Source: Candidatus Methanofilum arcanum
Lineage (GTDB): Archaea; Halobacteriota; Methanomicrobia; Methanomicrobiales; Methanospirillaceae
DNA length: 13,738 bases
NCBI GenBank assembly: GCA_031285085.1
Contig: JAITWW010000076.1
Coordinates: forward strand, 1 to 13,738
Direction of reading: 5' to 3'
In this document: positions 5,418-13,190 of the stretch, piece after piece
Layout of the letters: each line of letters opens with the position of its first letter
Position numbering within the stretch: position 1 is the stretch's first letter
Translations under genes and position numbers: made by a program
The notes under the pieces: generated by a model
Told to the model about the DNA's origin: nothing
What the model saw: the letters and a program-made list of their open reading frames with translations, nothing else
Databases searched by the model: none

Positions 5418-8400
5418 CATTTTGTTGCTGGTGTATGAGCCTGTGATTGAAGTGCAGATAATGCAGCTTGCGAGAGCATCTTTGATTCCTTATTTCTATC
5501 TGCATGTAACAAGGAATCTCTGTTATACACACCAATACGATAGAGTTTTTCAAGTATTAACTCATCAATACCTTGGATAGATAAAAGCTCTTCACGCCCT
5601 CTTTCAATCTTTGTCTTGGTTATTTTTTCGGGTGCCGACTGTCCTAGTACCTTTGCAATCGCAGTGAGATTTTTGTGCACTGTCTCGATACTGACTCCAC
5701 TTTTTAGACTAATATATGGAGAAGGAAGTGAAAACAACTCTTTTGGAGAGGTAAAGCCTGCTGCTTCATATTTCTTTTTTGTGATTGGTGAGATTCCAAG
5801 ATCTTTGAAATCATGAGATGGTTGAGATGGTTGAGATGGTTGTGATGGTTGTGATTGAGATGAACTGGTGGTTTTCTTTTTCGGTGTAACAGGATCCACA
5901 ACCGTTTTTGTATCTTTTACATCTACCGTCTCCTTTCTTGTCACGGAGCATTGGGACTGCATTGCAGCAATTGCTGCTTTTGATAACCCTGCCTGAGATC
6001 CTTTGGATATATCAACAGTTGAAAGAGATTCACTATTATACACACCAATACGGTAGAGTTTTTCAAGAACCTCTTCATCTACGCCAGGGATCAAGAGGAG
6101 CTCTTCACGTCCTTTATCAAATCTTAGCTTGCTGATCTTTTCAGGTGCGGATTCTCCCAGTGATTCTGCGATTGCAGTAAGATTTTTATGTACCGTCTCG
6201 ATATTTACCCCACTTTTCATACTGATGTATGGGGAAGGAAGAGAGAGAAGTTCTTCTGGGGAGATAAAGCCCGCTGCCTGATATTTTTTGAGAGTGATAG
6301 GTGCAACACCATCCTCTTTCAACCGCCCTTTGCATGTTAATGCATATGCTTCTTTTTTTACGACCTCTGCCTCTTCTGCTGAAAGCCCAGCTGCGGTGAA
6401 CATATCAAGCTGTGCAGTTGACATATCAACAACACTATTGACTCCGCGTTCATAAAGCGCATTCATTACTTTTGTATAACTCCGCTTCCACTTTGGAGGA
6501 ACCAATTTTTTAAGGAATTTTTTTGCTTCTGAGCGGTTTCGAAGCAGATCCATAACTTCGTTTGCCTCAGAAATAAAGGTCTGTGCCTCCTCATTTTGGA
6601 CCTCGATACGCTTTGAAAGTGCATCTGCGGTCATTTTTGTCATGTCATAGACTGAGTAGACATGATTTTTGTAAAAATGCTCAAGTATTTTTTCATTTAC
6701 AGAAGGCATCATTAGGAAGTTCTCACGCTCGGTTGCTTGATACATACAAAATGGACACCCGATCTCCCATGGCCGTGATCCTTTGCTAATGAGAAGAATA
6801 TGATGAAGCTTATGCTCTTCACAGACATCTTTTGCACGTACTGCAAGCCCCCATGTTGAAGGAGGAAGAGAGATATTAAATGTACAATCTGGAAACCCAC
6901 TGCACCCAATAAACTGAGAAGCACCTCGAAGATGGCGAATGCGTAAGTCATGCTCACATATTGGACATGGACCAATGATTCGCTCTTCATCGGTTTGTTC
7001 CATGATCTCCTTTCCGATCTCGTCAGCATTTGCCTCAAGCTGATCAAATGCTTGATGCAGCATTTTTCGAGAGTTTACAATAACATTATCACGTGCTTCC
7101 TGTCCATGCGAGATCTGTTCCATCTCTCCTTCTAGGGTTCTTGTCATCTCAGCCTGCGTAATAACAGGTGCATGTGATTCCAATGCATCAGTTACTGCTC
7201 TTCCGACAAGGGTTGGGCGAAGCGGTGCTCCTTCGATATATTTTCTGGAAAGTAATTTTTGGATGACGTCATGACGGGTACTTTTTGTACCAAGTCCAAG
7301 TTTTTCCATCTCTTGAATGAGCTTACTTTGAGAGTATCGTGGTGGAGGTTGTGTTGCTTTTTCTTCAAGGTTAATCTGATGAATAGGGAGTTTATCTCCC
7401 ACAGAAACAGTTGGAAGCACGGTATCTTTTGCATCTGAGTATGGGTATACCATTCTCCACCCTGGCGTAGTAAGTCGGCTTCCTGTTGCCGTGTACTCCT
7501 CTCCTGAAGCATCAAACAGAAGTTTCATTGTTGTCCACTTTGCATCAGGGGAGAGTGTTGCAAGAAATCGACGTACGACGAGCTCATACACCCTCCAGTT
7601 TTCGCCAAGCTGGGCAGGGGTTGCAGGACTTGCAGGATGAATTGGAGGATGGTCTGTTGTAGATTTTTTTCCTCTTGTAGGAGTTGGACGACGATTTGCC
7701 TTCACCCACGCAACATCTTTTCCAAACTCTGTATTTGCAAGATCATCTAAGATCTCATTGAGGTTAAGAGAGGGAGGATAGACCGTATTGTCAGTTCTTG
7801 GATACGAAATGTACCCATGCATATAGAGATCTTCTGCGATACGCATTGCATTTGCTGCAGATAGGCCAAATCTCGCTGCAGCAACGATAAATCCGGTTGT
7901 ATCAAATGGTGTTGGTGCTTTATCAGCACGTGCTCCTTCTTTGACGCTCGTTGCCACAAGCGGCGCTTTTGTTGCGTTTTTTGCAGCTTCAGCGCGTACA
8001 AAATCAGTAAACTTTCCTTCAGTATGTCGTGCTGTAAATGGCTCACTGTTGCTCTCTGTCTCAACAGAGAGCTCCCAATAGGGCTCTGAAATAAATGCCT
8101 CGATCTCCTTTTCCCGATCTACAATCATTGCCAGTGTAGGACTTTGCACCCTTCCAACTGAGAGAATATTATTTCCTCCACGTCGTGCGGAAAGACTAAT
8201 AAATCGGGTTAATGATGCACCCCACATCAGGTCAATGATCTGACGTGCTTCTCCTGCAGCTGCAAGATCGAAATCCAGATCTCCAGCGTGCTCAAATGCA
8301 GATGTTATCTCTTCTTTTGTGATTGCAGAGAATTTTGCACGATCTACTGGCACATTTTTGTTGACCTCTCGCACGAGTTCATATGCCTCTTTTCCAATGA

Positions 8401-8734
8401 GTTCTCCTTCAGTATCATAATCTGTTGCAATTGTTACGCGATCTGACTTTTTTGCAAGACGTTGCAATAGTTTTACAATACCCGCTTCTGTTGGATTTTT
8501 AATAACATTTGCATCGATCAATGATCGAGGAGGACGTGTTTCTGAGCGCCAGTTTTGATATCCTGGTTCAAAATCAACTTCTACTACATGACCACGAAGT
8601 CCGATAGCAGCAGTATCTGAAAATTGGTATACATTCACTCCCCCTTCTTTTTTCTGTGATACAGCTTGTTTTTCAGCGAGAATATGTGCAATACGATTCG
8701 CAGCTATATTTTTTTCGGCAATGATTAGATGCAT
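5417..8734 (-). CDS. topA: DNA topoisomerase I (type IA) with duplicated C-terminal tail
   Basis: This 1105-residue type IA topoisomerase relaxes negatively supercoiled DNA by passing one strand through a transient single-strand break. The Toprim domain at the N-terminus has LIIAEKN with E7, and TDYDTEGE with D105, D107 and E109 for metal binding. The catalytic tyrosine is Y311 in GYISYPRTDN. Zinc ribbon 1 uses C590, C593, C611 and C617; a second CxxC cluster uses C660 and C663 with C638 nearby. Residues from about 675 onward are helix-hairpin-helix-like repeats. The last two units (809-930 and 980-1100) are close copies joined by a Lys/Ser/Gln/Pro linker. GAGGA at 8744-8748, just after the gatB stop, sets the start. 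The gene follows gatB by 15 bases, so it probably belongs to that operon. The protein is well above the usual length for the family because of the tail. Confidence 0.95.
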   Translation of the reverse strand: MHLIIAEKNIAANRIAHILAEKQAVSQKKEGGVNVYQFSDTAAIGLRGHVVEVDFEPGYQNWRSETRPPRSLIDANVIKNPTEAGIVKLLQRLAKKSDRVTIATDYDTEGELIGKEAYELVREVNKNVPVDRAKFSAITKEEITSAFEHAGDLDFDLAAAGEARQIIDLMWGASLTRFISLSARRGGNNILSVGRVQSPTLAMIVDREKEIEAFISEPYWELSVETESNSEPFTARHTEGKFTDFVRAEAAKNATKAPLVATSVKEGARADKAPTPFDTTGFIVAAARFGLSAANAMRIAEDLYMHGYISYPRTDNTVYPPSLNLNEILDDLANTEFGKDVAWVKANRRPTPTRGKKSTTDHPPIHPASPATPAQLGENWRVYELVVRRFLATLSPDAKWTTMKLLFDASGEEYTATGSRLTTPGWRMVYPYSDAKDTVLPTVSVGDKLPIHQINLEEKATQPPPRYSQSKLIQEMEKLGLGTKSTRHDVIQKLLSRKYIEGAPLRPTLVGRAVTDALESHAPVITQAEMTRTLEGEMEQISHGQEARDNVIVNSRKMLHQAFDQLEANADEIGKEIMEQTDEERIIGPCPICEHDLRIRHLRGASQFIGCSGFPDCTFNISLPPSTWGLAVRAKDVCEEHKLHHILLISKGSRPWEIGCPFCMYQATERENFLMMPSVNEKILEHFYKNHVYSVYDMTKMTADALSKRIEVQNEEAQTFISEANEVMDLLRNRSEAKKFLKKLVPPKWKRSYTKVMNALYERGVNSVVDMSTAQLDMFTAAGLSAEEAEVVKKEAYALTCKGRLKEDGVAPITLKKYQAAGFISPEELLSLPSPYISMKSGVNIETVHKNLTAIAESLGESAPEKISKLRFDKGREELLLIPGVDEEVLEKLYRIGVYNSESLSTVDISKGSQAGLSKAAIAAMQSQCSVTRKETVDVKDTKTVVDPVTPKKKTTSSSQSQPSQPSQPSQPSHDFKDLGISPITKKKYEAAGFTSPKELFSLPSPYISLKSGVSIETVHKNLTAIAKVLGQSAPEKITKTKIERGREELLSIQGIDELILEKLYRIGVYNRDSLLHADRNKESKMLSQAALSALQSQAHTPATK
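5435..6310 (-). repeat. Tandem duplication inside topA, two units of about 365 bases
   Basis: Unit 1 (about 5945-6310) encodes residues 809-930 and unit 2 (about 5435-5797) encodes residues 980-1100. A hand alignment of residues 809-900 with 980-1071 gives 69 identities in 92 with no gaps, including SLPSPYIS, SGVxIETVHKNLTAIA and LEKLYRIGVYN. Bases are also alike (for example CCAATACG.TAGAGTTTTTCAAG), so the duplication is fairly recent. Between them lies a 49-residue linker with a 9-base minisatellite (about 5816-5857) encoding repeated QPS. Confidence 0.9.
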
Positions 8735-8749
8735 ATGATATAGTCCTCG

Positions 8750-10234
8750 TTATAATCCTCTCTTTTCAATAGCAGCAGATAACATAGCGTTCAGCTCACC
8801 AGGGTCTGCTCGACCTTTACTCAATTTCATAACCTGCCCAACTAAGAAGTTCAGTGCCTGGCCTTTCCCTGCACGGTAATCAGAAATAGCCTGAGGATTT
8901 TCATCCAGTGCAAGCTCAATCATCTCTGAGATCTCATCACCTGCAACTTTTGCAAGACCCCGCTTTGAAACGATCTCTTTTGGCGTTGGCGTCTTTGTTG
9001 CTGAAGAGCCGATTTTCTCACTCTTTATCATGGTTAGCAGATCATCGAGTGCGATTCGAAGCACTTCAACACCGTTTGCGTCAGTAATAATTTGTTGTGA
9101 GAGAAGGGATAAAAGCTCACTCATGGTAGGGGTAGGTACTTGAGATATGTTCATATCACGATAGTTCAGTTCTCCAAGTAAAATATCAGCTATCCATGTC
9201 GAAGCAAGGCTGGCATCTGCTCCTTGCTCGACCACTTTTTCATAAAAATCAGCGAGTTTTAACTGGCCTGTTAATGTTTTTGCATGCTCAAATGAACAGC
9301 CATACTGCTTCATAAACCGTGCACGGCGCGCATCTGGAAGTTCCGGCAGTTCAATATCTTCTGCCCAGCTTTTGACATGCATAGGATAGAGATCTGGTTC
9401 AGGGAAGTACCGGTAATCATCTTCTTCTTCTTTGCTTCGTGCAGATGTGGTAACACCTCGTGTTTCTTGATAATGCCGTGTTTCACGTGTAATCTTCTGG
9501 CCACGACGAAGCATGTTTCGTTGACGGGTTATCTCATATGTAAGTGCTTTTTCAACACCTTTGTAGGAGGAGATATTCTTTACTTCGACACGTTCGCTTC
9601 CTTCAAGGGAGATATTTGCATCCACACGTAGTGATCCTTCTTTTTCACTGTCAAAGACATTCAAGTACTCAAGGGTTGCACGAAGTTTGCCCAGAAACTG
9701 ACGGGCTTCTTTTGGGGAACGAAGATCTGGCTCTGTCACAATCTCGATGAGGGGAATACCAGATCTATTATAATCAACAAGGGTGTACCGTGCTCGATCA
9801 CCAGAACCCACGTGCACTGAACGACCTGGATCCTCTTCAACATGGACACGAGTAATGCGGATCTCTTTTTCTTGGCCTTCGATATCTAGATTTAAGTACC
9901 CTTGCACTGCTAATGGCTTATCATACTGCGTAATCTGATACGCCTTTGGAAGATCTGGATAGAAGTAGTTTTTTCTTGCAAACTCTGATGTTTCAAGGAT
10001 CTCACAGTTTAAAGCTTTACCAACCTTTATTGCAAATTCAATGGCTTTTTTATTCACCATTGGCATCGAACCAGGAAGCCCGAGGCAGACTTCGCATGTG
10101 CAGGTATTTGGTTCGCTCTCTCGAAAATCAGTATTGCATCCACAAAATAGTTTGGATCTTGTATTTAGCTGACAATGAATCTCAAGTCCAATAATGGTTT
10201 TGAGGGATGAAACATCTTTTCCTGCTGTGCTCAT
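8750..10234 (-). CDS. gatB: Aspartyl/glutamyl-tRNA amidotransferase subunit B
   Basis: GatB is the kinase and tRNA-binding subunit of GatCAB. It uses ATP to activate the side chain of Asp-tRNA(Asn) or Glu-tRNA(Gln), then transfers ammonia delivered from GatA. The 494-residue length is normal. Seen motifs are IGLEIHCQLNTRSKLF (15-30), ARKNYFYPDLPKAYQ, VEEDPGRS and SGIPLIEIVTEPDLRSPKEA. Cysteines C31, C33, C47 and C50 resemble the zinc-knuckle version of the cradle domain. The C-terminal about 150 residues are the helical and YqeY-like tail that binds tRNA. ATG at 10234 overlaps the gatA stop by four bases (ATGA), preceded by a strong GGTGA, so the two are translationally coupled. Archaea normally use GatCAB for Asn-tRNA and GatDE for Gln-tRNA; that substrate choice is inferred. 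Confidence 0.97.
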   Translation of the reverse strand: MSTAGKDVSSLKTIIGLEIHCQLNTRSKLFCGCNTDFRESEPNTCTCEVCLGLPGSMPMVNKKAIEFAIKVGKALNCEILETSEFARKNYFYPDLPKAYQITQYDKPLAVQGYLNLDIEGQEKEIRITRVHVEEDPGRSVHVGSGDRARYTLVDYNRSGIPLIEIVTEPDLRSPKEARQFLGKLRATLEYLNVFDSEKEGSLRVDANISLEGSERVEVKNISSYKGVEKALTYEITRQRNMLRRGQKITRETRHYQETRGVTTSARSKEEEDDYRYFPEPDLYPMHVKSWAEDIELPELPDARRARFMKQYGCSFEHAKTLTGQLKLADFYEKVVEQGADASLASTWIADILLGELNYRDMNISQVPTPTMSELLSLLSQQIITDANGVEVLRIALDDLLTMIKSEKIGSSATKTPTPKEIVSKRGLAKVAGDEISEMIELALDENPQAISDYRAGKGQALNFLVGQVMKLSKGRADPGELNAMLSAAIEKRGL

Positions 10235-11526
10235 GATCTCACCATCTCATATCCATATCCAAGATTGAGAACCATCTCATCATCTCCATGTGCTCCGATG
10301 ATCTGTAGTCCAACAGGCATTCCATCCACTTCTCCGCATGGAACAGATAGAGCAGGAACACCTGCAAGGTTTGCAGGAACTGTCAGAATATCTGTTTGAT
10401 ACATGGTGAGAGGATCGTTTTTTGCCCCAAAGGGAAATGCAATCTCAGGCATGGTTGGACCCATGATAGCATCTGCTTTTGAAAGAATGTGATTATACTC
10501 CTTTGTTATCATCTGGCGGGCTGTTTGAGCTTTGTGATAGTATCTGCCATAGTAACCTGCTGCGAGAGAGAATGTACCAAGCAGGATTCGACGCCGAACC
10601 TCAGGACCAAAGTACTGCATTCGATGGTCCTGATATGCATCGTGCCAGCTCTTTTTTCCATCAAGTGCCTTTCCGTACCGAGCACCATCAAAGCGTCCAA
10701 GGTTTGATGCAGCCTCACTTGTGCAGATGACATAGTATGCAGAAAGTGCATATCTCATGGATGGAATACTACAGGGTATAATCTCTGCTCCTTCACTTGC
10801 AATTGTATCAATGGCTGTCTTTACTGTTTCTGAAACGCCCTGATGCACTCCTGCTCCAAAAAACTCTTCAGGGACTGCGATACGTTTTCCTTTTAGTTCA
10901 GGATCTAATGCTCCTTCATAGGGAGCCGTGATTGAAGAGGCGTCTCGTGGATCATGGCCAGCAATAACTGAAAATAGTTGTGCGGTTTCTGTTACACTCT
11001 TCGCCATAGGACCGATCTGTTCGAGTGAGTTTGCGTACGCAATAAGACCATATCGTGAAACACGCCCATAACTTGGTTTTAATCCCACAATGCCACAAAA
11101 TGAAGCAGGACATCGAATAGATCCCCCTGTATCACTGCCAAGTGCCATTGGCACCAGATCTCCTGCAACAGCAGCTGCGGATCCTCCTGATGATCCTCCT
11201 GGGACACGTGTGATATCTCTGGGATTGAGTGTCTTTGTGTATGCACTGGTTTCTGTTGTAGTACCCATGGCAAACTCATCCATGTTGGTCTTTCCAACAA
11301 TTGCGGCTCCTGAAGCCAGAAGGAGGTCAACAACATGTGCATTATATGGGGGTATATATCCTTTCAGGATCTGGGATGCACAGGTTGTTTGCATGTCTAG
11401 AGTAGATATATTATCTTTTATTGCAACAGGAATACCTGATAATGGTCCATCTCCAAATGGAATCTCTTTTTTATGAGACAAAAATGCATTATACTTGTCA
11501 TCCAGTGAAAATGATAGCGTGCCCAC
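10231..11526 (-). CDS. gatA: Aspartyl/glutamyl-tRNA amidotransferase subunit A
   Basis: GatA is the amidase-signature subunit that hydrolyses glutamine (or asparagine) and sends the ammonia to GatB. The catalytic Lys-cisSer-Ser triad can be placed at K37 (PVAIKDN), S112 (GGSSGGS) and S136 (GSDTGGSIR). The 75- and 24-residue spacings match those I recall for characterised bacterial GatA. The 431 residues make it about 40 residues shorter at the N-terminus than most bacterial homologues; no longer start is possible without running into gatC. The start is GTG at 11524-11526, directly after the gatC stop, and is supported by GGTGAT at 11531-11536 within the gatC end. The 3' end overlaps gatB by four bases. 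Confidence 0.97.
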   Translation of the reverse strand: MGTLSFSLDDKYNAFLSHKKEIPFGDGPLSGIPVAIKDNISTLDMQTTCASQILKGYIPPYNAHVVDLLLASGAAIVGKTNMDEFAMGTTTETSAYTKTLNPRDITRVPGGSSGGSAAAVAGDLVPMALGSDTGGSIRCPASFCGIVGLKPSYGRVSRYGLIAYANSLEQIGPMAKSVTETAQLFSVIAGHDPRDASSITAPYEGALDPELKGKRIAVPEEFFGAGVHQGVSETVKTAIDTIASEGAEIIPCSIPSMRYALSAYYVICTSEAASNLGRFDGARYGKALDGKKSWHDAYQDHRMQYFGPEVRRRILLGTFSLAAGYYGRYYHKAQTARQMITKEYNHILSKADAIMGPTMPEIAFPFGAKNDPLTMYQTDILTVPANLAGVPALSVPCGEVDGMPVGLQIIGAHGDDEMVLNLGYGYEMVRS

Positions 11527-11802
11527 TTACATCACCCGTGGTGCTTTGAAGTATCCATCTGTAGCATTTTCTGTATTGGAAAGTGCTTGTTCCTGTGAAA
11601 GGGAAGGAGTAACGGTATCTTCACGAAATATATTTGATATTTTAGAAATTCTTCCTGATTCATCAGATTCTGTTAACTCATCAAGTGTGCTCCAAAATTC
11701 CAATATATCTGAAAACTGCTCAGTAAGCTGTGCTATCTCACGTTCATTTATTCCTACATCACAAAGCTTTGCAATGTGTATGACATCATCTTTTGTAACC
11801 AT
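11527..11802 (-). CDS. gatC: Aspartyl/glutamyl-tRNA amidotransferase subunit C
   Basis: GatC is the small belt-like subunit that stabilises the GatA-GatB pair. The 91-residue product has the typical pattern: an N-terminal helix with VIHIAKLCDVGINEREIAQL, an ILEFWSTLDEL segment in the middle, and a C-terminal REDTVTPSLSQEQAL stretch ending near GYFKAPRVM, which packs against GatA. The order gatC-gatA-gatB with no gap to gatA fits one operon. No clear Shine-Dalgarno precedes ATG at 11802. The 66 bases upstream hold a TGTAC-N6-GTACA dyad and then the stop of the asparagine synthetase-like gene. Confidence 0.95.
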   Translation of the reverse strand: MVTKDDVIHIAKLCDVGINEREIAQLTEQFSDILEFWSTLDELTESDESGRISKISNIFREDTVTPSLSQEQALSNTENATDGYFKAPRVM

Positions 11803-11848
11803 TGTATATCTTTAGGATTTTTTGCGTTCTTTTTTTCCAAAATTTTCT

Positions 11849-11864
11849 TGTACCATAACGTACA
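11849..11864. promoter_or_regulatory. TGTAC-N6-GTACA dyad before gatC
   Basis: An exact 5-base inverted repeat with a 6-base centre (CATAAC) lies 47 bases upstream of the gatC ATG and just past the stop of the preceding gene. The size and position would suit an operator or a promoter-proximal regulator site. It is only ten matched bases, so it may be chance. Confidence 0.25.
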
Positions 11865-11868
11865 CTCG

Positions 11869-12897
11869 TTAGCAGGTTTTTTGAATCGTTGTTAGATACT
11901 CAGACACTCTTGAGTCAAATCCATGTTGTTTTGCGATTTTTTTAATCTCGTTTGCAATTCCAGTTCCATACTGCATGGCTTTTTTTTCGTGGCATGCAAT
12001 CTCATGAGGAAGATAATGAAGAGCAACACGTCGAAGTTGGTACTTGCGTATACCATTTTTCAGATGATCAGATGGGGCGATTTCATTGGCTCTGGAAATG
12101 ATGCGTGCATCAAGATATGGCATGGAAAGCCAGCACCCATGAGCTTTGGCAACTGTCTGATCACGAAGATTTTGATGAGGAATAGTTGACCAGTCTTTTT
12201 TAAAAAGCTGAGCAATCTCATCCTGAGTATTGATGTTTGCATATCGGTGATATCCACCAAATATTTCATCTGCTCGCTGACCGGAGAGGATACGTGTATA
12301 TCCTTGTTCTTTTGCAGTTTCACAGATGAACCATAAACTCACTCCTATAGCTATATCCACAGGAGTCATATGTACATGCTGTGTGCACTCAATGATAAGC
12401 GGTAATACATTTTTTATTTCACTTTCATAAATTGATCTGGTATAGAGATCAATGTCACATAAAGAAGCGACCCGCGCAGCTTGTATGAGGTCATGAGAAC
12501 CTTCCATTCCAACTGCGATACAAGGGGTGCGACTGATTGCAGCAATGAGTGCAGAATCTACTCCTCCTGATAGTGCAGTAACGCATGTATCTGTTGTATT
12601 GGATGTGTCTGCTCGAAGCAGGACTGCTGTTTTTAGAGCATGAGAAAGAAATGGAGTGGGTTTGGAAGAAGAAAAGGCAATTGGTATACGTGTTTCATCA
12701 GAGCTGATATATGTACCTGCTGGACACTCCCCAAGCATGACACCATACTGATCCCGAGCACAACTTCCATCATTCCAGGTAATACAAAACTCTCCACCAA
12801 AGCGGCTTATTTTTTCCGTATCTCCTTTGATAGCCTCAAGCTCTGAGTGAGAGAGGATAACACCGTCCAGTTCGACCCATCCATGTATCTGTATCAT
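11869..12897 (-). CDS. Asparagine synthetase-like protein with reduced glutaminase domain
   Basis: This 342-residue member of the asparagine synthase superfamily has the ATP-pyrophosphatase motif LSGGVDS (109-115), SGQRADEIFGGY (205-216), PYLDAR (260-265) and a C-terminal KKAMQYGTGI (305-314), all typical of the synthetase domain. It activates a carboxylate as an acyl-adenylate for amidation. The N-terminal part is only about 80-100 residues rather than about 200, and the Cys-2 nucleophile of class II glutaminases is absent. Remnants such as GGEFCITWNDG and ARDQYGVMLG remain. It may therefore use free ammonia, borrow it from a partner, or amidate another substrate. The start is ATG at 12897; a GTG at 12936 would add 13 hydrophobic residues but lacks support, while a TATA-like box sits about 20-25 bases before the ATG. 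It precedes gatC by 66 bases with no T-run between, so read-through is likely. Confidence 0.85.
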   Translation of the reverse strand: MIQIHGWVELDGVILSHSELEAIKGDTEKISRFGGEFCITWNDGSCARDQYGVMLGECPAGTYISSDETRIPIAFSSSKPTPFLSHALKTAVLLRADTSNTTDTCVTALSGGVDSALIAAISRTPCIAVGMEGSHDLIQAARVASLCDIDLYTRSIYESEIKNVLPLIIECTQHVHMTPVDIAIGVSLWFICETAKEQGYTRILSGQRADEIFGGYHRYANINTQDEIAQLFKKDWSTIPHQNLRDQTVAKAHGCWLSMPYLDARIISRANEIAPSDHLKNGIRKYQLRRVALHYLPHEIACHEKKAMQYGTGIANEIKKIAKQHGFDSRVSEYLTTIQKTC

Positions 12898-12913
12898 AGT
12901 AAATGAGAAAAAG

Positions 12914-12929
12914 CATTTTATGTCAAAGG
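12914..12929 (-). promoter_or_regulatory. TATA-like box for the asparagine synthetase-like gene
   Basis: Read on the minus strand this is CCTTTGACATAAAATG. The ATAAAA core lies about 19-24 bases before the ATG at 12897, which would put the transcription start on or near the start codon. No Shine-Dalgarno precedes that ATG, so a leaderless message fits. The match to the archaeal TATA consensus is moderate. Confidence 0.4.
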
Positions 12930-13190
12930 CTACCACTGCAGCTAGCTCTGGTTTTTGACCGCATTTGGTTGTGGTTGTAATTCATGGTACTGTTTTTAGG
13001 TTGTGATGAAGGTTTTTTGTTCTCAAAACTTTATATTTATATGTATATAAATTTTAAATATGTATTTTATTTGTATAAATGAAATATGTTGACTAAACTG
13101 ATCTTCCAAATAAAACATTGTGGAATTCTTTCTCTGATTGCATGGCTCAGTGTATTATCATATCGTTGCACACTGCACTGGGTGTTGCAG
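12930..13190. other. A+T-rich spacer between tpiA and the asparagine synthetase-like gene
   Basis: There is no full-length gene in these 260 bases. The centre (about 13025-13090) is almost pure A+T. Read on the minus strand it offers several TATA-like stretches that could start transcription toward the asparagine synthetase-like gene. A 21-codon open frame (12923-12985, minus) begins MNYNHNQ and lies just ahead of that gene; it has no ribosome binding site. No clear T-run terminator follows tpiA on the minus strand. Confidence 0.5.
13035..13052. repeat. A+T palindrome ATTTATAT-GT-ATATAAAT
   Basis: An exact 8-base inverted repeat with a 2-base centre lies in the most A+T-rich part of the spacer. 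It could serve as a bidirectional TATA/TBP site, a regulator site or a chromatin-protein site. Base composition alone makes such palindromes common here. Confidence 0.4.

Noticed and set aside
5816..5857. Possible CRISPR-like array in the short GGTTGAGAT repeats
   Set aside because: The unit is only 9 bases, has no spacers, stays in frame and encodes a Gln-Pro-Ser linker.
11090..11476. Plus-strand 128-codon frame inside gatA
   Set aside because: It is antisense to the strongly conserved amidase core, and its composition is that of a complementary-strand shadow.
12898..12936. GTG at 12936 as the start of the asparagine synthetase-like gene
   Set aside because: It would add 13 residues without family similarity and place the TATA-like box inside the gene; the ATG at 12897 fits better.
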